Assembly (NCBI GenBank): GCA_016281355.1
Contig: JAEEIL010000025.1
Location: 1 to 64,000, forward strand
Length of the DNA: 64,000 bases
Direction of reading: 5' to 3'
Source of the DNA: Elusimicrobiaceae bacterium
Lineage (GTDB): Bacteria; Elusimicrobiota; Elusimicrobia; Elusimicrobiales; Elusimicrobiaceae
Of the stretch, positions 1 to 7,431 are shown one piece after another. The notes under the pieces are model-generated. The model was not told the origin of the DNA. It did no database searches and saw only the letters and a program-made list of their open reading frames with translations. The translations under genes were made by a program, and so were the position numbers. The stretch's first letter is position 1. Every line of letters starts with the position of its first letter.

Positions 1-134
1 CTCGCGGTACTCGCCTTTGCTTTCGGCAAAACTCGCACAACGCTCCGGCCTTCTCGTCCCAAACGCAAGCAAAGCAGTTTGCTTGCTCCCGTATAAAAAA
101 ATAAACCGGGTTTTATAACACTGTTTAAATTATT
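1..134. other. Non-coding tRNA-Leu downstream region
   Basis: No open frame with coding character is visible. The stretch is locally GC-rich with short repeated pieces. It resembles the stretch downstream of tRNA-Val near 38355-38400: both carry a GGAG...GCAA...CTGCTT...GC pattern on the minus strand. A weak hairpin with a T-run on the minus strand lies at about 97-115 and may end the tRNA-Leu transcript. Function unknown. Confidence 0.3.
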
Positions 135-214
135 GCGCAGGGGGGGACTCGAACCCCCAAGCCAAAGGCATGCGCCCCTCAAACGCACGCGTATACCAAT
201 TCCGCCACCTGCGC
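134..214 (-). tRNA. tRNA-Leu (anticodon GAG)
   Basis: Read on the minus strand, the 7-bp acceptor stem GCGCAGG pairs with CCTGCGC. The anticodon loop TTGAGGG gives GAG, the T-arm is GGGGG-TTCGAGT-CCCCC, and a long variable arm marks a class II tRNA. The discriminator is A. The 3' CCA is not encoded, so a CCA-adding enzyme is needed. Confidence 0.95.
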
Positions 215-389
215 GAAACTCAAATTTTCTATATAAATTATATCATATTTTTTTATTTCTTGCTAAAAATATTTTTTACTTAAATACTTATCATCCGTCG
301 TAAACAATTGGCAGACATCTAATAAAATTTTTTAGATTTTTAATTAGAGAATTTAAATATATTTTAAATTAAATCACTGGGATAAATAA

Positions 390-415
390 AAACCCCACCG
401 TTAAAAGTGGGGTTT
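390..415 (-). terminator. Intrinsic terminator
   Basis: A 9-bp stem AAACCCCAC / GTGGGGTTT with an 8-base loop lies just past the stop codon of the large acidic protein gene (435-3278). The minus strand continues into a T-rich run. Confidence 0.75.
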
Positions 416-434
416 AAATAAGTAAAAGCAAAAA

Positions 435-3278
435 TTATCTTGAATAATTTTCCATTATATTTTTTGCTTCTGAAGTAGTTGGGTCTAATTTATTATTATC
501 GAAGTCATAATTGAATCTATAAGAAAACCCTTGACCATCTTGATTTTGAGGAATCTTGACTGCGATGGAATAAATACCGTTTTCTTCAGTAGGGAATAAA
601 GACCACTCAATTTGATCACTAATATTCCCGTGAATATTTTGTATTCTATCTTCCAAGGTCGTACCATCAGGGAAAGCATATTTTCTAACCTGCCCTATTA
701 CAGCTTCTATTCGAGCTTGTTCAGACATCAGAGCAGTCTGATCTCCTTGTACCTCTTGATTAATCATTTCAGGTGCTAAATCCATGTCATCCTCAAATGT
801 ATTATCTACTTGCTGAGGTTGAGGTTTACGCAAGGAATATATAATCGCGTGTATGGGGGAAAGTTTTTCCGGTATCTTTCCCATAACAGCAAGGCCAGAT
901 AACGCCGCCATGACAATTATCGCAATAACAATCCCAATTGCCGTCCATTTAATTGTATTAACTACCGGTGATGTTTGCCTTAATTTAGCTGTCGCACTTT
1001 CTACGTACGGTGAAGAATGTATTTCCTGCCCTAATACTTCCGGAACTAAAGGAACTGTTTTAATATCAGAGGGTTTTTCACGTTTGACACTATTTTCCAA
1101 TTCTTCAGGTTTTGTATGTTCCACATTATCTGTCGGTGGAACATAATCTGATATTATCGCCGTAGGCTGATCCAAAAAGACTTCTTCAACACTTGTTGTA
1201 AAAGTTTTTAAGAATTCATCTTCTTTTACAATATCCTGATTTAAATCAACTTCCAATGTAGTTGTAGAGTCTTTAACCGCTCCTGTAATCTTGTCATCTT
1301 TCTTCTCTTGATCTTCATTTCTGTAAGTATTCTCTAATTCCGCAAACAATTGGTCTGATGTCGTAATATTTTTGACATCGTGTGCCTTTTCTTCTGCTAT
1401 TTCACTAAGAACCGCAGCAGTAGTATCATCTTCGGAAATTGTAACGTCTTGTGTCTTAGAAAAATCAGAAGTCTTTTCATCTAAATTCGTATTTTCTAGT
1501 TCTGCAGGGACCTCTACCTTACTAACAATTTCATCAAAATTTGATTTGTTTTCTTCTTCCGGTTCAGGAGCGACTTTAAGTTCTTCTCCAGCAGATTCTT
1601 CCTCAATTTGATTTTCTTCAGCAGTTTCTTCCGGTTTTACTTCTTCGCCTTCGGTTTCCGGAGCGACTTTGAGTTCTTCTTGAGATTGCTCTTCTTCAGC
1701 GGATTTCTCTACCTGTTCTCCTTCAACTTGTTCAGATATTACATCTGCCGGGCCGTCAGAAAACTCATCCAAAGCAAATGTTTTTAAACCTTCAGCATCT
1801 TCTTCCTTAACCTCTTCTTGTTTTTGACCTTCATCAAGAGGCTCTTCCGGTTTTACTTCCTCGCCTTCAGTTTCCGGGGTGGCTTGAAGTTCTTCATGAA
1901 TTTCCTCTTGAACCGGTTCTTCGGCATGTTCTTCCGGTTTTATTTCTTCGCCTTTAGTTTCGGAAAAAGCTTGAGGTTCTTCTTTTTCTGTTTCTTTTGT
2001 AAGTGCATCCTCTATAGAAACGAGTTGTGGTTCAACTTGCACTTCTTCATGAACAGTTTCCTTCATCTTACTTTCAGGTGCTTTTTCTACAGACGCGAGT
2101 TGAGGTTCTGCGGTTTCTTCTTCTTGTACAGATTCCTCTTTATTACCTTTAGGTGCTTCCTCAACAGAAGTTAAACGAAGTTCCGCTGTTCCCTCTTCTT
2201 GAACAGATTTTTCATCTCTTTTTTCTGGGGCATCATTTACGGAAGCCAGTTGGGAAGTATTCCCTTGATTTTGTTCTTCAGTTCCACTATTTTCCTCTTT
2301 ACCGGCAAGAAGCTCTGTTAAAGATTTTATTTCATTCTCTGAATTATTTTGTTCTGTCTCTTTTGTAGGAACTTCTGCCGCTTGATTGTTTTCTGCGTTA
2401 TTTTGTTCTTGAGGAATATTCTCTTTATTTTCCTGTTGATTATCCTCTGATTCTTTTTTATCTTTTTTATCTTCTTCTACTGAAAATTTTAATTTTTCTT
2501 TTGAAACTAAATCTTCAGCAATAAAAGTTTTTCTTTTCTTTTTTGGTTGTTCAGGTTGTTCAGGATGGAAGTTGCTTTCTCTGATAGTATCTTCCAAAAT
2601 TTTTTGCATATCTGAGGTATAATTCATAAGTTCAGTATTTTGGTCATCAGTATCATACTCTTCAATTTCCGTAGAGTTTGGTTTGGCAAGCATTTCTTCT
2701 GCTTCCTTTGCTATTTCTTCGGAACTTTTACTTGCATCGAAAGGAACTTCAAAATCACTGTCAAAAGGGACCTCTAACACATCATCTTCTTGTTCATTTT
2801 GAGGTTCAGATACAAAAGTCTCATCAATTCCCTGTTCATAATTCTGGTTAACATTTGCATTAACCAGTTCCTTCTCTTGCTCTTCTATCTTATTTTCTAA
2901 AGATTCTAATTTAGAGGTTAAAGTACGTAATTGCGCAAGTAAATTATTATCTAATCCGGCAACGGAACTATCTTGTTGTGCAGATGTAGGTTGCACAAAA
3001 GACGCCAAAGTGTCACTTATAGGTGATGCTTGAGGTATAGATGAATTTTGTTGAGGGGGAACCGGTGGTTTTGGGCGAAACTTAGAAAAGTCCGGTGCTT
3101 TCGGTCTTATTAAATGGGGTAAAATTTCTTTTACAGGTTTCCATTCAGGATCTCGGCTAACTGCGGAAACTTCCGAACAAATTAGCATTTCCGGGCCAAA
3201 ACCCGGTAATTGTTGTAATTCTTCTTCGGTGAAAGGCTTTTGAGAAACATCATCATTTAAATATGCCCAATATTTCAT
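435..3278 (-). CDS. Large Glu-rich single-pass membrane protein with N-terminal GYF-like domain
   Basis: Predicted product of 947 aa. Residues about 1-55 (MKYWAYLNDDVSQKPFTEEEL onward) resemble GYF_2-type adaptor domains. A short coiled coil follows near residues 115-140. Residues about 150-770 are an acidic low-complexity tract with degenerate repeats built on units such as EEVKPEE, VAPETEGEE and AEPQLASVE. One transmembrane helix (about 785-810) precedes a C-terminal domain of about 130 residues. The likely topology is a long acidic cytoplasmic arm with a small outside domain. The start has a good ribosome site (AAGGGG). I do not recognise a function; the gene is monocistronic with its own terminator. 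Repeat number probably varies between strains. Confidence 0.75.
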   Translation of the reverse strand: MKYWAYLNDDVSQKPFTEEELQQLPGFGPEMLICSEVSAVSRDPEWKPVKEILPHLIRPKAPDFSKFRPKPPVPPQQNSSIPQASPISDTLASFVQPTSAQQDSSVAGLDNNLLAQLRTLTSKLESLENKIEEQEKELVNANVNQNYEQGIDETFVSEPQNEQEDDVLEVPFDSDFEVPFDASKSSEEIAKEAEEMLAKPNSTEIEEYDTDDQNTELMNYTSDMQKILEDTIRESNFHPEQPEQPKKKRKTFIAEDLVSKEKLKFSVEEDKKDKKESEDNQQENKENIPQEQNNAENNQAAEVPTKETEQNNSENEIKSLTELLAGKEENSGTEEQNQGNTSQLASVNDAPEKRDEKSVQEEGTAELRLTSVEEAPKGNKEESVQEEETAEPQLASVEKAPESKMKETVHEEVQVEPQLVSIEDALTKETEKEEPQAFSETKGEEIKPEEHAEEPVQEEIHEELQATPETEGEEVKPEEPLDEGQKQEEVKEEDAEGLKTFALDEFSDGPADVISEQVEGEQVEKSAEEEQSQEELKVAPETEGEEVKPEETAEENQIEEESAGEELKVAPEPEEENKSNFDEIVSKVEVPAELENTNLDEKTSDFSKTQDVTISEDDTTAAVLSEIAEEKAHDVKNITTSDQLFAELENTYRNEDQEKKDDKITGAVKDSTTTLEVDLNQDIVKEDEFLKTFTTSVEEVFLDQPTAIISDYVPPTDNVEHTKPEELENSVKREKPSDIKTVPLVPEVLGQEIHSSPYVESATAKLRQTSPVVNTIKWTAIGIVIAIIVMAALSGLAVMGKIPEKLSPIHAIIYSLRKPQPQQVDNTFEDDMDLAPEMINQEVQGDQTALMSEQARIEAVIGQVRKYAFPDGTTLEDRIQNIHGNISDQIEWSLFPTEENGIYSIAVKIPQNQDGQGFSYRFNYDFDNNKLDPTTSEAKNIMENYSR

Positions 3279-3369
3279 ATCTAACCCCTTAATGTGATAT
3301 ATATTATTATTTTAACAAATTATAGGCAGAAAATAAACAGGAAAATTAAACCTCTAAATATTAAAACTA

Positions 3370-3398
3370 TTGACTTTTAAAAAATACCTTTGTACAAT
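3370..3398 (+). promoter_or_regulatory. Sigma-70 type promoter placing +1 on an ATG
   Basis: TTGACT (3370-3375), a 17-base spacer and TACAAT (3393-3398) form a near-consensus promoter. Exactly six bases separate the -10 from the ATG at 3405, so the predicted transcript starts on the start codon. Confidence 0.75.
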
Positions 3399-3404
3399 TT
3401 TATT

Positions 3405-3668
3405 ATGAAAACAATTTTAAACAATATTATCTATTCTTTCCGTGCTTCATTTAGAAACGGTATATTATACGGGGTGCTTGATATTTTATTTCGTTTAGTT
3501 GCCCTTTGTCTTTGGATACTTACAGTTAAATTACTTCTTACTTTTATGTGGGAAGCAGTTTTCGTACTCAAAATTAATTCAGAACGTATTTGGTGGCTTG
3601 TTTACAGTTCAATGTCACTTGTTATGGTTACACTCTTGGCTTATACAGCAGTTTACGATAGGGAATAA
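3405..3668 (+). CDS. Small two-helix membrane protein, unknown
   Basis: Predicted product of 87 aa from the ATG at 3405 (MKTILNN). A longer reading from 3390 would overlap the -10 box, so it is unlikely. Two hydrophobic helices (about residues 20-45 and 58-80) flank a short polar loop, and the C-terminus is charged. No Shine-Dalgarno sequence precedes the ATG, which fits a leaderless mRNA. I do not recognise the family. The gene has its own promoter and terminator, so it is an independent unit. Confidence 0.6.
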   Translation: MKTILNNIIYSFRASFRNGILYGVLDILFRLVALCLWILTVKLLLTFMWEAVFVLKINSERIWWLVYSSMSLVMVTLLAYTAVYDRE

Positions 3669-3684
3669 TTTTAGTTTTAAAGAT

Positions 3685-3711
3685 CCCCTGCCTAATAAGC
3701 AGGGGTTTTTT
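3685..3711 (+). terminator. Intrinsic terminator
   Basis: CCCCTGC / GCAGGGG stem with a 7-base loop and six Ts lies 16 bases after the small membrane protein stop. It also touches the end of ribF on the other strand. Confidence 0.85.
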
Positions 3712-4588
3712 ATTTAAACTTTTGAAGTATTTTTTGGGCTTCTTGGCAATCTCTGTTTATCTGTTCTGTGAGTTCCCCAAGCCCGGCAAAGCGTTTTTCA
3801 TCTCTGATTTTTTGCAAAAATTCTACACGTAAAATTTTGCCGTAAATATCTTTATTAAAATTAAAAATAAAAACTTCTACTGTAGGCAAACTATTTATTG
3901 CTACTGTCGGTTTTATGCCGATATTGCAAATGCCTTGATATTTTTTCCCGTTAAGATAAACCAAAACGGCAAACACTCCGCGCGGTAAAATTTGTTCTTT
4001 AGAAATATTCAAATTTGCTGTAGGAAAACCGATTTTACGCCCTAGTTGATTGCCTTTGATTATTTTACCTTCCAAAGTAAAAGGCCGACCAAGCATATTG
4101 TTGAAAGCAGAAATTTCTCCCGCTTTTAAAGCAGTACGCAAACGGGAAGACGATATCTTGCTTTGGCCTTCTTCTTCAAAATCAATAACAAAAATTTCAA
4201 TATTATTTTGCTTACATTTTTCACGCAGGAAAGAAATATTGCCTTGCCTGTTTTTGCCGAAAGCGAAATCTTTACCGACGATAATTGCACCCATTTTATA
4301 TTTTTTTACAAGTATATCAAAAAATTCATCTGCGGTTAAATCTTTAATTTGATTAAAGTCCAAATAAACGGTTTTTATATCCTTTAAAAGTTCTTTTTTC
4401 TGTTTCAAATCAATTAAAACACTTTGCTCTAAATTATTATTTAAAATATTCTTCGGCGGGATTCGAAAAACCAAAGCTAGAGGGGATAAACCTAAATTTT
4501 TAGCCTCGTGCTTAAGCAGTGTAAATAATTTTTTATGGCCCCGATGTACGCCGTCAAAAGTACCGATTGTTATAAAGGTTTTAGACAT
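3710..4588 (-). CDS. ribF: Bifunctional riboflavin kinase / FAD synthetase
   Basis: Predicted product of 292 aa, the usual size for prokaryotic RibF. It converts riboflavin to FMN and then FAD in the cytoplasm. The N-terminal adenylyltransferase domain carries GTFDGVHRGH (about residues 8-17), the HxGH-type nucleotide site. The C-terminal flavokinase domain carries GRKIGFPTANL (about 183-193), NIGIKPTV and the closing IRDEKRFAGLGEL motif. It is the last gene of rbfA-nrnA-truB-ribF and overlaps truB by 19 bases, which implies translational coupling. I see no FMN riboswitch in front of it. Confidence 0.95.
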   Translation of the reverse strand: MSKTFITIGTFDGVHRGHKKLFTLLKHEAKNLGLSPLALVFRIPPKNILNNNLEQSVLIDLKQKKELLKDIKTVYLDFNQIKDLTADEFFDILVKKYKMGAIIVGKDFAFGKNRQGNISFLREKCKQNNIEIFVIDFEEEGQSKISSSRLRTALKAGEISAFNNMLGRPFTLEGKIIKGNQLGRKIGFPTANLNISKEQILPRGVFAVLVYLNGKKYQGICNIGIKPTVAINSLPTVEVFIFNFNKDIYGKILRVEFLQKIRDEKRFAGLGELTEQINRDCQEAQKILQKFK

Positions 4589-5253
4589 TTTAAAATATCC
4601 TCCACCGGTAAACTTTTTATTTGCTCGGGTGTTATCGCACCGGATAAATTATAATCGCCGATGCTTAAACGGCGCAAGCTATCCAAATGCCCGCAAGTTC
4701 CTAAAATTTCAGCAAGCATCACGCCAAGCGAACGTGCATAAGTTCCGCTTGAGCAAAAAACATCAAAACAAATTAAACCGTCTTGCATTGAAACATTTTC
4801 GTATTTATATATGGTAGTTTTTGTTTCTTTTTCAATATTTGCGCCTTCCCTGGCATGGGTATACATCGGTTTACCACCAACTTTTTTTGCGCTGTAAAAC
4901 GGTATTTTTTGGGTTATTTCCCCTGTTAATTTTTGCAAAGCGTTTTTTAATTCATTTTCCGTCGGCATTTTATAAGTTTTTTGCTCAGTAATTTGTCCCA
5001 TTTTATCCCAAGTATTTGTGGCTATACCAAGTTTTAAAGCAACACGGTAAACTTTGGGTAAATGCAAAAATTCGGGTTGTTTTTTAGTAGCGTTTCCAAG
5101 CAAAAGTAACAGCAAACCCGTAGCACAAGGGTCTAAAGTTCCGCTATGTCCTATTTTTTTAAAATCGAGTTTACCGCGCAAAACATTGATAACATCATGG
5201 GAAGTCCAACCCTCTGTTTTATCTACGGCAAGCAAGGCACTTGTTATGTTCAT
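4570..5253 (-). CDS. truB: tRNA pseudouridine(55) synthase
   Basis: Predicted product of 227 aa. It makes pseudouridine 55 in the T-loop of tRNAs. The catalytic aspartate is in GTLDPCATG (about residues 38-46), preceded by the family motif KTEGWTSHDV near the N-terminus; GTYARSL is near residue 170. The protein is shorter than the roughly 310-residue E. coli enzyme and lacks the C-terminal PUA-like domain, as in several compact bacterial TruBs. ATGA overlap with nrnA upstream and 19-base overlap with ribF downstream show a tight operon. Confidence 0.95.
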   Translation of the reverse strand: MNITSALLAVDKTEGWTSHDVINVLRGKLDFKKIGHSGTLDPCATGLLLLLLGNATKKQPEFLHLPKVYRVALKLGIATNTWDKMGQITEQKTYKMPTENELKNALQKLTGEITQKIPFYSAKKVGGKPMYTHAREGANIEKETKTTIYKYENVSMQDGLICFDVFCSSGTYARSLGVMLAEILGTCGHLDSLRRLSIGDYNLSGAITPEQIKSLPVEDILKCLKPL

Positions 5254-6233
5254 TTAAGTTTGGAAACTGCTTTTTTGATTTCTTTGAGTAAATCTTTTTT
5301 TACTGTTTCAATTTTTGCGCCAAGTAATTTAAAACCGGCTGCACGTGCATGACCACCACCGCCGAATTTATAAGCAATTGAGCTTACATCCACATTACCT
5401 TTTGAACGTAAATTTACTGCCACGCGGTCCGGCTCTTCACGAAGCAAAACCGAGACTTCCACAGACGGTATTTTAACCGGACGGCTTACAATACCCTGCG
5501 TATACCGCGGATCGAGTTTGAAACTCTTAAAATCTTTTGCCTTTAAAGTTATTTCAGCTGTTTTTCTATTGTGATGCAAAACAAGTTTTTCAAGCGCACG
5601 CCCCAAAAGTTTTATTTCTTTATAAGGTTTTGTGTTATATAAAACTTCATTTATTGTGTGAATATCAGCGCCGCACTCAAGCATATATGCGGAACATCTT
5701 AAAGCCTCTGCCGTAGTATTTGAATGCAAAAAACGTGCGGTATCCGTTACTAAACCGGTATATAAATATGTGGCTTCTTTGGCAGTTGGTTTAACTTTTA
5801 AAAATTCAAAAAGCTGTACAATAATTTCCGCAGTTGATGATGCATGCGGTTCAATATAATTAACTGTTCCGTATTTTTCACCTGTAATATGATGGTCTAC
5901 ATTTAAAATATGTTTAGAAGATTCAAACAGTTCATCAAAATCACCACCGCGTTTTTTATCGGAACACTCAAGCAAAAACATTGTATCTATTTTTTGATTT
6001 TTTGGCATTTCACCAAAGTGAACTGTATCTAAATTCGGTAAAAACAACAGATCACCGCCGGGCCTATCTTTACTGTAAGCATAAACTTTTTTGCCAAGCC
6101 TTTTTAAAAGTGAAGTTACGGCTAATGTACAACCCAAAGAATCACCGTCGCAATTTTGATGCCCGGCAACAAAAAAGTATTTGCCGTTTTTAATTGCTTC
6201 TTTTAATTTTTTAAATTGCACTAATCTAGTCAT
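5250..6233 (-). CDS. nrnA: DHH/DHHA1 phosphoesterase, NrnA-like oligoribonuclease / pAp phosphatase
   Basis: Predicted product of about 327 aa from the ATG at 6233 (MTRLVQF). An upstream in-frame start at 6272 would lie inside rbfA and seems unlikely. The DHH domain has the metal motif CDGDSLG near the N-terminus and VDHH at about residue 115. The DHHA1 domain ends with GGGGHARAAG (about 305-315). The family degrades short oligoribonucleotides and dephosphorylates 3'-phosphoadenosine-5'-phosphate. The start overlaps the rbfA stop by 8 bases and the stop overlaps truB by 4, a widespread rbfA-nrnA-truB arrangement. Confidence 0.9.
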   Translation of the reverse strand: MTRLVQFKKLKEAIKNGKYFFVAGHQNCDGDSLGCTLAVTSLLKRLGKKVYAYSKDRPGGDLLFLPNLDTVHFGEMPKNQKIDTMFLLECSDKKRGGDFDELFESSKHILNVDHHITGEKYGTVNYIEPHASSTAEIIVQLFEFLKVKPTAKEATYLYTGLVTDTARFLHSNTTAEALRCSAYMLECGADIHTINEVLYNTKPYKEIKLLGRALEKLVLHHNRKTAEITLKAKDFKSFKLDPRYTQGIVSRPVKIPSVEVSVLLREEPDRVAVNLRSKGNVDVSSIAYKFGGGGHARAAGFKLLGAKIETVKKDLLKEIKKAVSKLK

Positions 6234-6582
6234 GGTGTTCTTCTTTTTCAATTTTATTAAAAATTTCTTCAACGCGCGCGGCCTTTTCAGGTGTATTATC
6301 TAAAATAAAATGAAATGACGGTATACGTTTTAAATGCAAACGCGGCCTAAGCAAAGTGCCGATTCTTGTACGAAGTTCTTCAAAATTCCTTTCTGCAAGT
6401 TTTTTATCGGCATCACTTCCGAAAACCGAATAATAAACTTTAGCGGTTGCCAAATCTTTAGCAATTTTTACGGCGGTAATTGTAATAAAACCGGTAAAAT
6501 GCCCGCTCGCAATTAAACGGGTAACGTGAGTATTTATTTCGTGTAAAAAAAGTTCTTCAAGGCGTTTTATTCTATCTATCAT
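6226..6582 (-). CDS. rbfA: 30S ribosome-binding factor A
   Basis: Predicted product of 118 aa with the KH-like fold of RbfA. The N-terminus (DRIKRLEELFLHEINTHV) and the central ITAVKIAKDLATAKVYYSVF match the family. It helps late 30S maturation. An extended -10, TGC-TAAAAT (6589-6597), lies exactly six bases before the ATG with no Shine-Dalgarno, so the operon is predicted to start with a leaderless gene. It is divergent from recO across 57 bases. Confidence 0.9.
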   Translation of the reverse strand: MIDRIKRLEELFLHEINTHVTRLIASGHFTGFITITAVKIAKDLATAKVYYSVFGSDADKKLAERNFEELRTRIGTLLRPRLHLKRIPSFHFILDNTPEKAARVEEIFNKIEKEEHHD

Positions 6583-6624
6583 AAATATATTTTAGCAATT
6601 TATTAATACATTGTGTCATTTTTT

Positions 6625-6633
6625 TGCTATCAT
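6625..6633 (+). promoter_or_regulatory. Extended -10 promoter for recO
   Basis: TGC followed by TATCAT (6628-6633) forms an extended -10. The ATG at 6640 is exactly at the predicted +1. No convincing -35 is seen, as expected for an extended -10. Confidence 0.55.
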
Positions 6634-6639
6634 ATACTT

Positions 6640-7359
6640 ATGTACTTCACAGATAGCATTATTGTCTTGTTAAGGCGTCATTTTAGGGAACGCGACCGTA
6701 TGATAAGCGCCTATTCATTAAACCATGGGCGTATCGTTTTGCGTTTCCCGGGAGTAAACAAAGAGGCCTCTAAATTAAAAGCCTTCAGCGAGCCTTTTGT
6801 GAATTCAGAAGTACGTATATATTTTAGAACAAACGCAAGCATAGGTTGCGCAACAGGGGGGAAACTTGTTACCGTTTACCCAAACCTCCGAACTAATGTC
6901 CGCAAAACAAATGTTGCACTTTATTTTTGCGAACTTATGCATCGTTTAACACCTGAGCAAAATCCGAACCCAAACAAATTTTATTTACTTGAAAAATCTC
7001 TTGCAGAACTTGAAAATTTTAAATTTAATGAAGCCATGGCCCCGGCATTTTTGCTGCGTTTAATGCAAGCAAGCGGTTTTGGCGTGGCGGAAAAACCACT
7101 CTTAAATATTCCGTCTGATTTTTGGTCCGCCTTACATAATGAAGACTTACATAATTTAACATTTTCCACTACTGAAGACATTGTTTATTTAAATAAAGCG
7201 CGCTATGTTTGCCGCCGATTTTTAAATAAATATTTAACTTACCCTTTAAACACAGTAAACGAACTTGATTTGACTATTCCTTTAGCGGAAATTGAACGCC
7301 CCACCACTCAAGAAAAACAAGCATTAACAGCATTAGAAGAAGTTTTACAACCCGTTTAA
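6640..7359 (+). CDS. recO: DNA repair protein RecO
   Basis: Predicted product of 239 aa. RecO loads RecA on SSB-coated DNA in the RecFOR pathway. The N-terminal OB-fold aligns from MYFTDSIIVLLRRHFRERDR, so I choose the ATG at 6640 over an upstream GTG at 6613. The C-terminal half is helical, with YVCRRFLNKYLTYPLN near residues 190-205, like the RecO C-terminus. The four-cysteine zinc site of many RecO proteins is absent. The start appears leaderless. Confidence 0.8.
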   Translation: MYFTDSIIVLLRRHFRERDRMISAYSLNHGRIVLRFPGVNKEASKLKAFSEPFVNSEVRIYFRTNASIGCATGGKLVTVYPNLRTNVRKTNVALYFCELMHRLTPEQNPNPNKFYLLEKSLAELENFKFNEAMAPAFLLRLMQASGFGVAEKPLLNIPSDFWSALHNEDLHNLTFSTTEDIVYLNKARYVCRRFLNKYLTYPLNTVNELDLTIPLAEIERPTTQEKQALTALEEVLQPV

Positions 7360-7377
7360 ATTTTTATTTATATAAAA

Positions 7378-7404
7378 ACCCCCGCGTTAACTTCACACGG
7401 GGGT
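7378..7404. terminator. Convergent terminator hairpin
   Basis: ACCCCCG / CGGGGGT stem between recO and hppA, which converge here. The T-tract is broken (AATATTTTTATTT), so termination may be moderate. Confidence 0.6.
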
Positions 7405-7431
7405 AATATTTTTATTTGATTTTAACTAAAA

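Noticed and set aside
1-120. Common repeat family with 38355-38400 and 54418-54475
   Set aside because: Similarity is patchy and below what I can separate from GC-rich chance by eye; left as a note only.
1372-2368. Plus-strand Ser- and Phe-rich frames
   Set aside because: Antisense shadows of the Glu-rich repeats; no ribosome site or promoter.
3710-5253. FMN riboswitch controlling ribF
   Set aside because: ribF is internal to an operon and no RFN-like conserved blocks are seen upstream.
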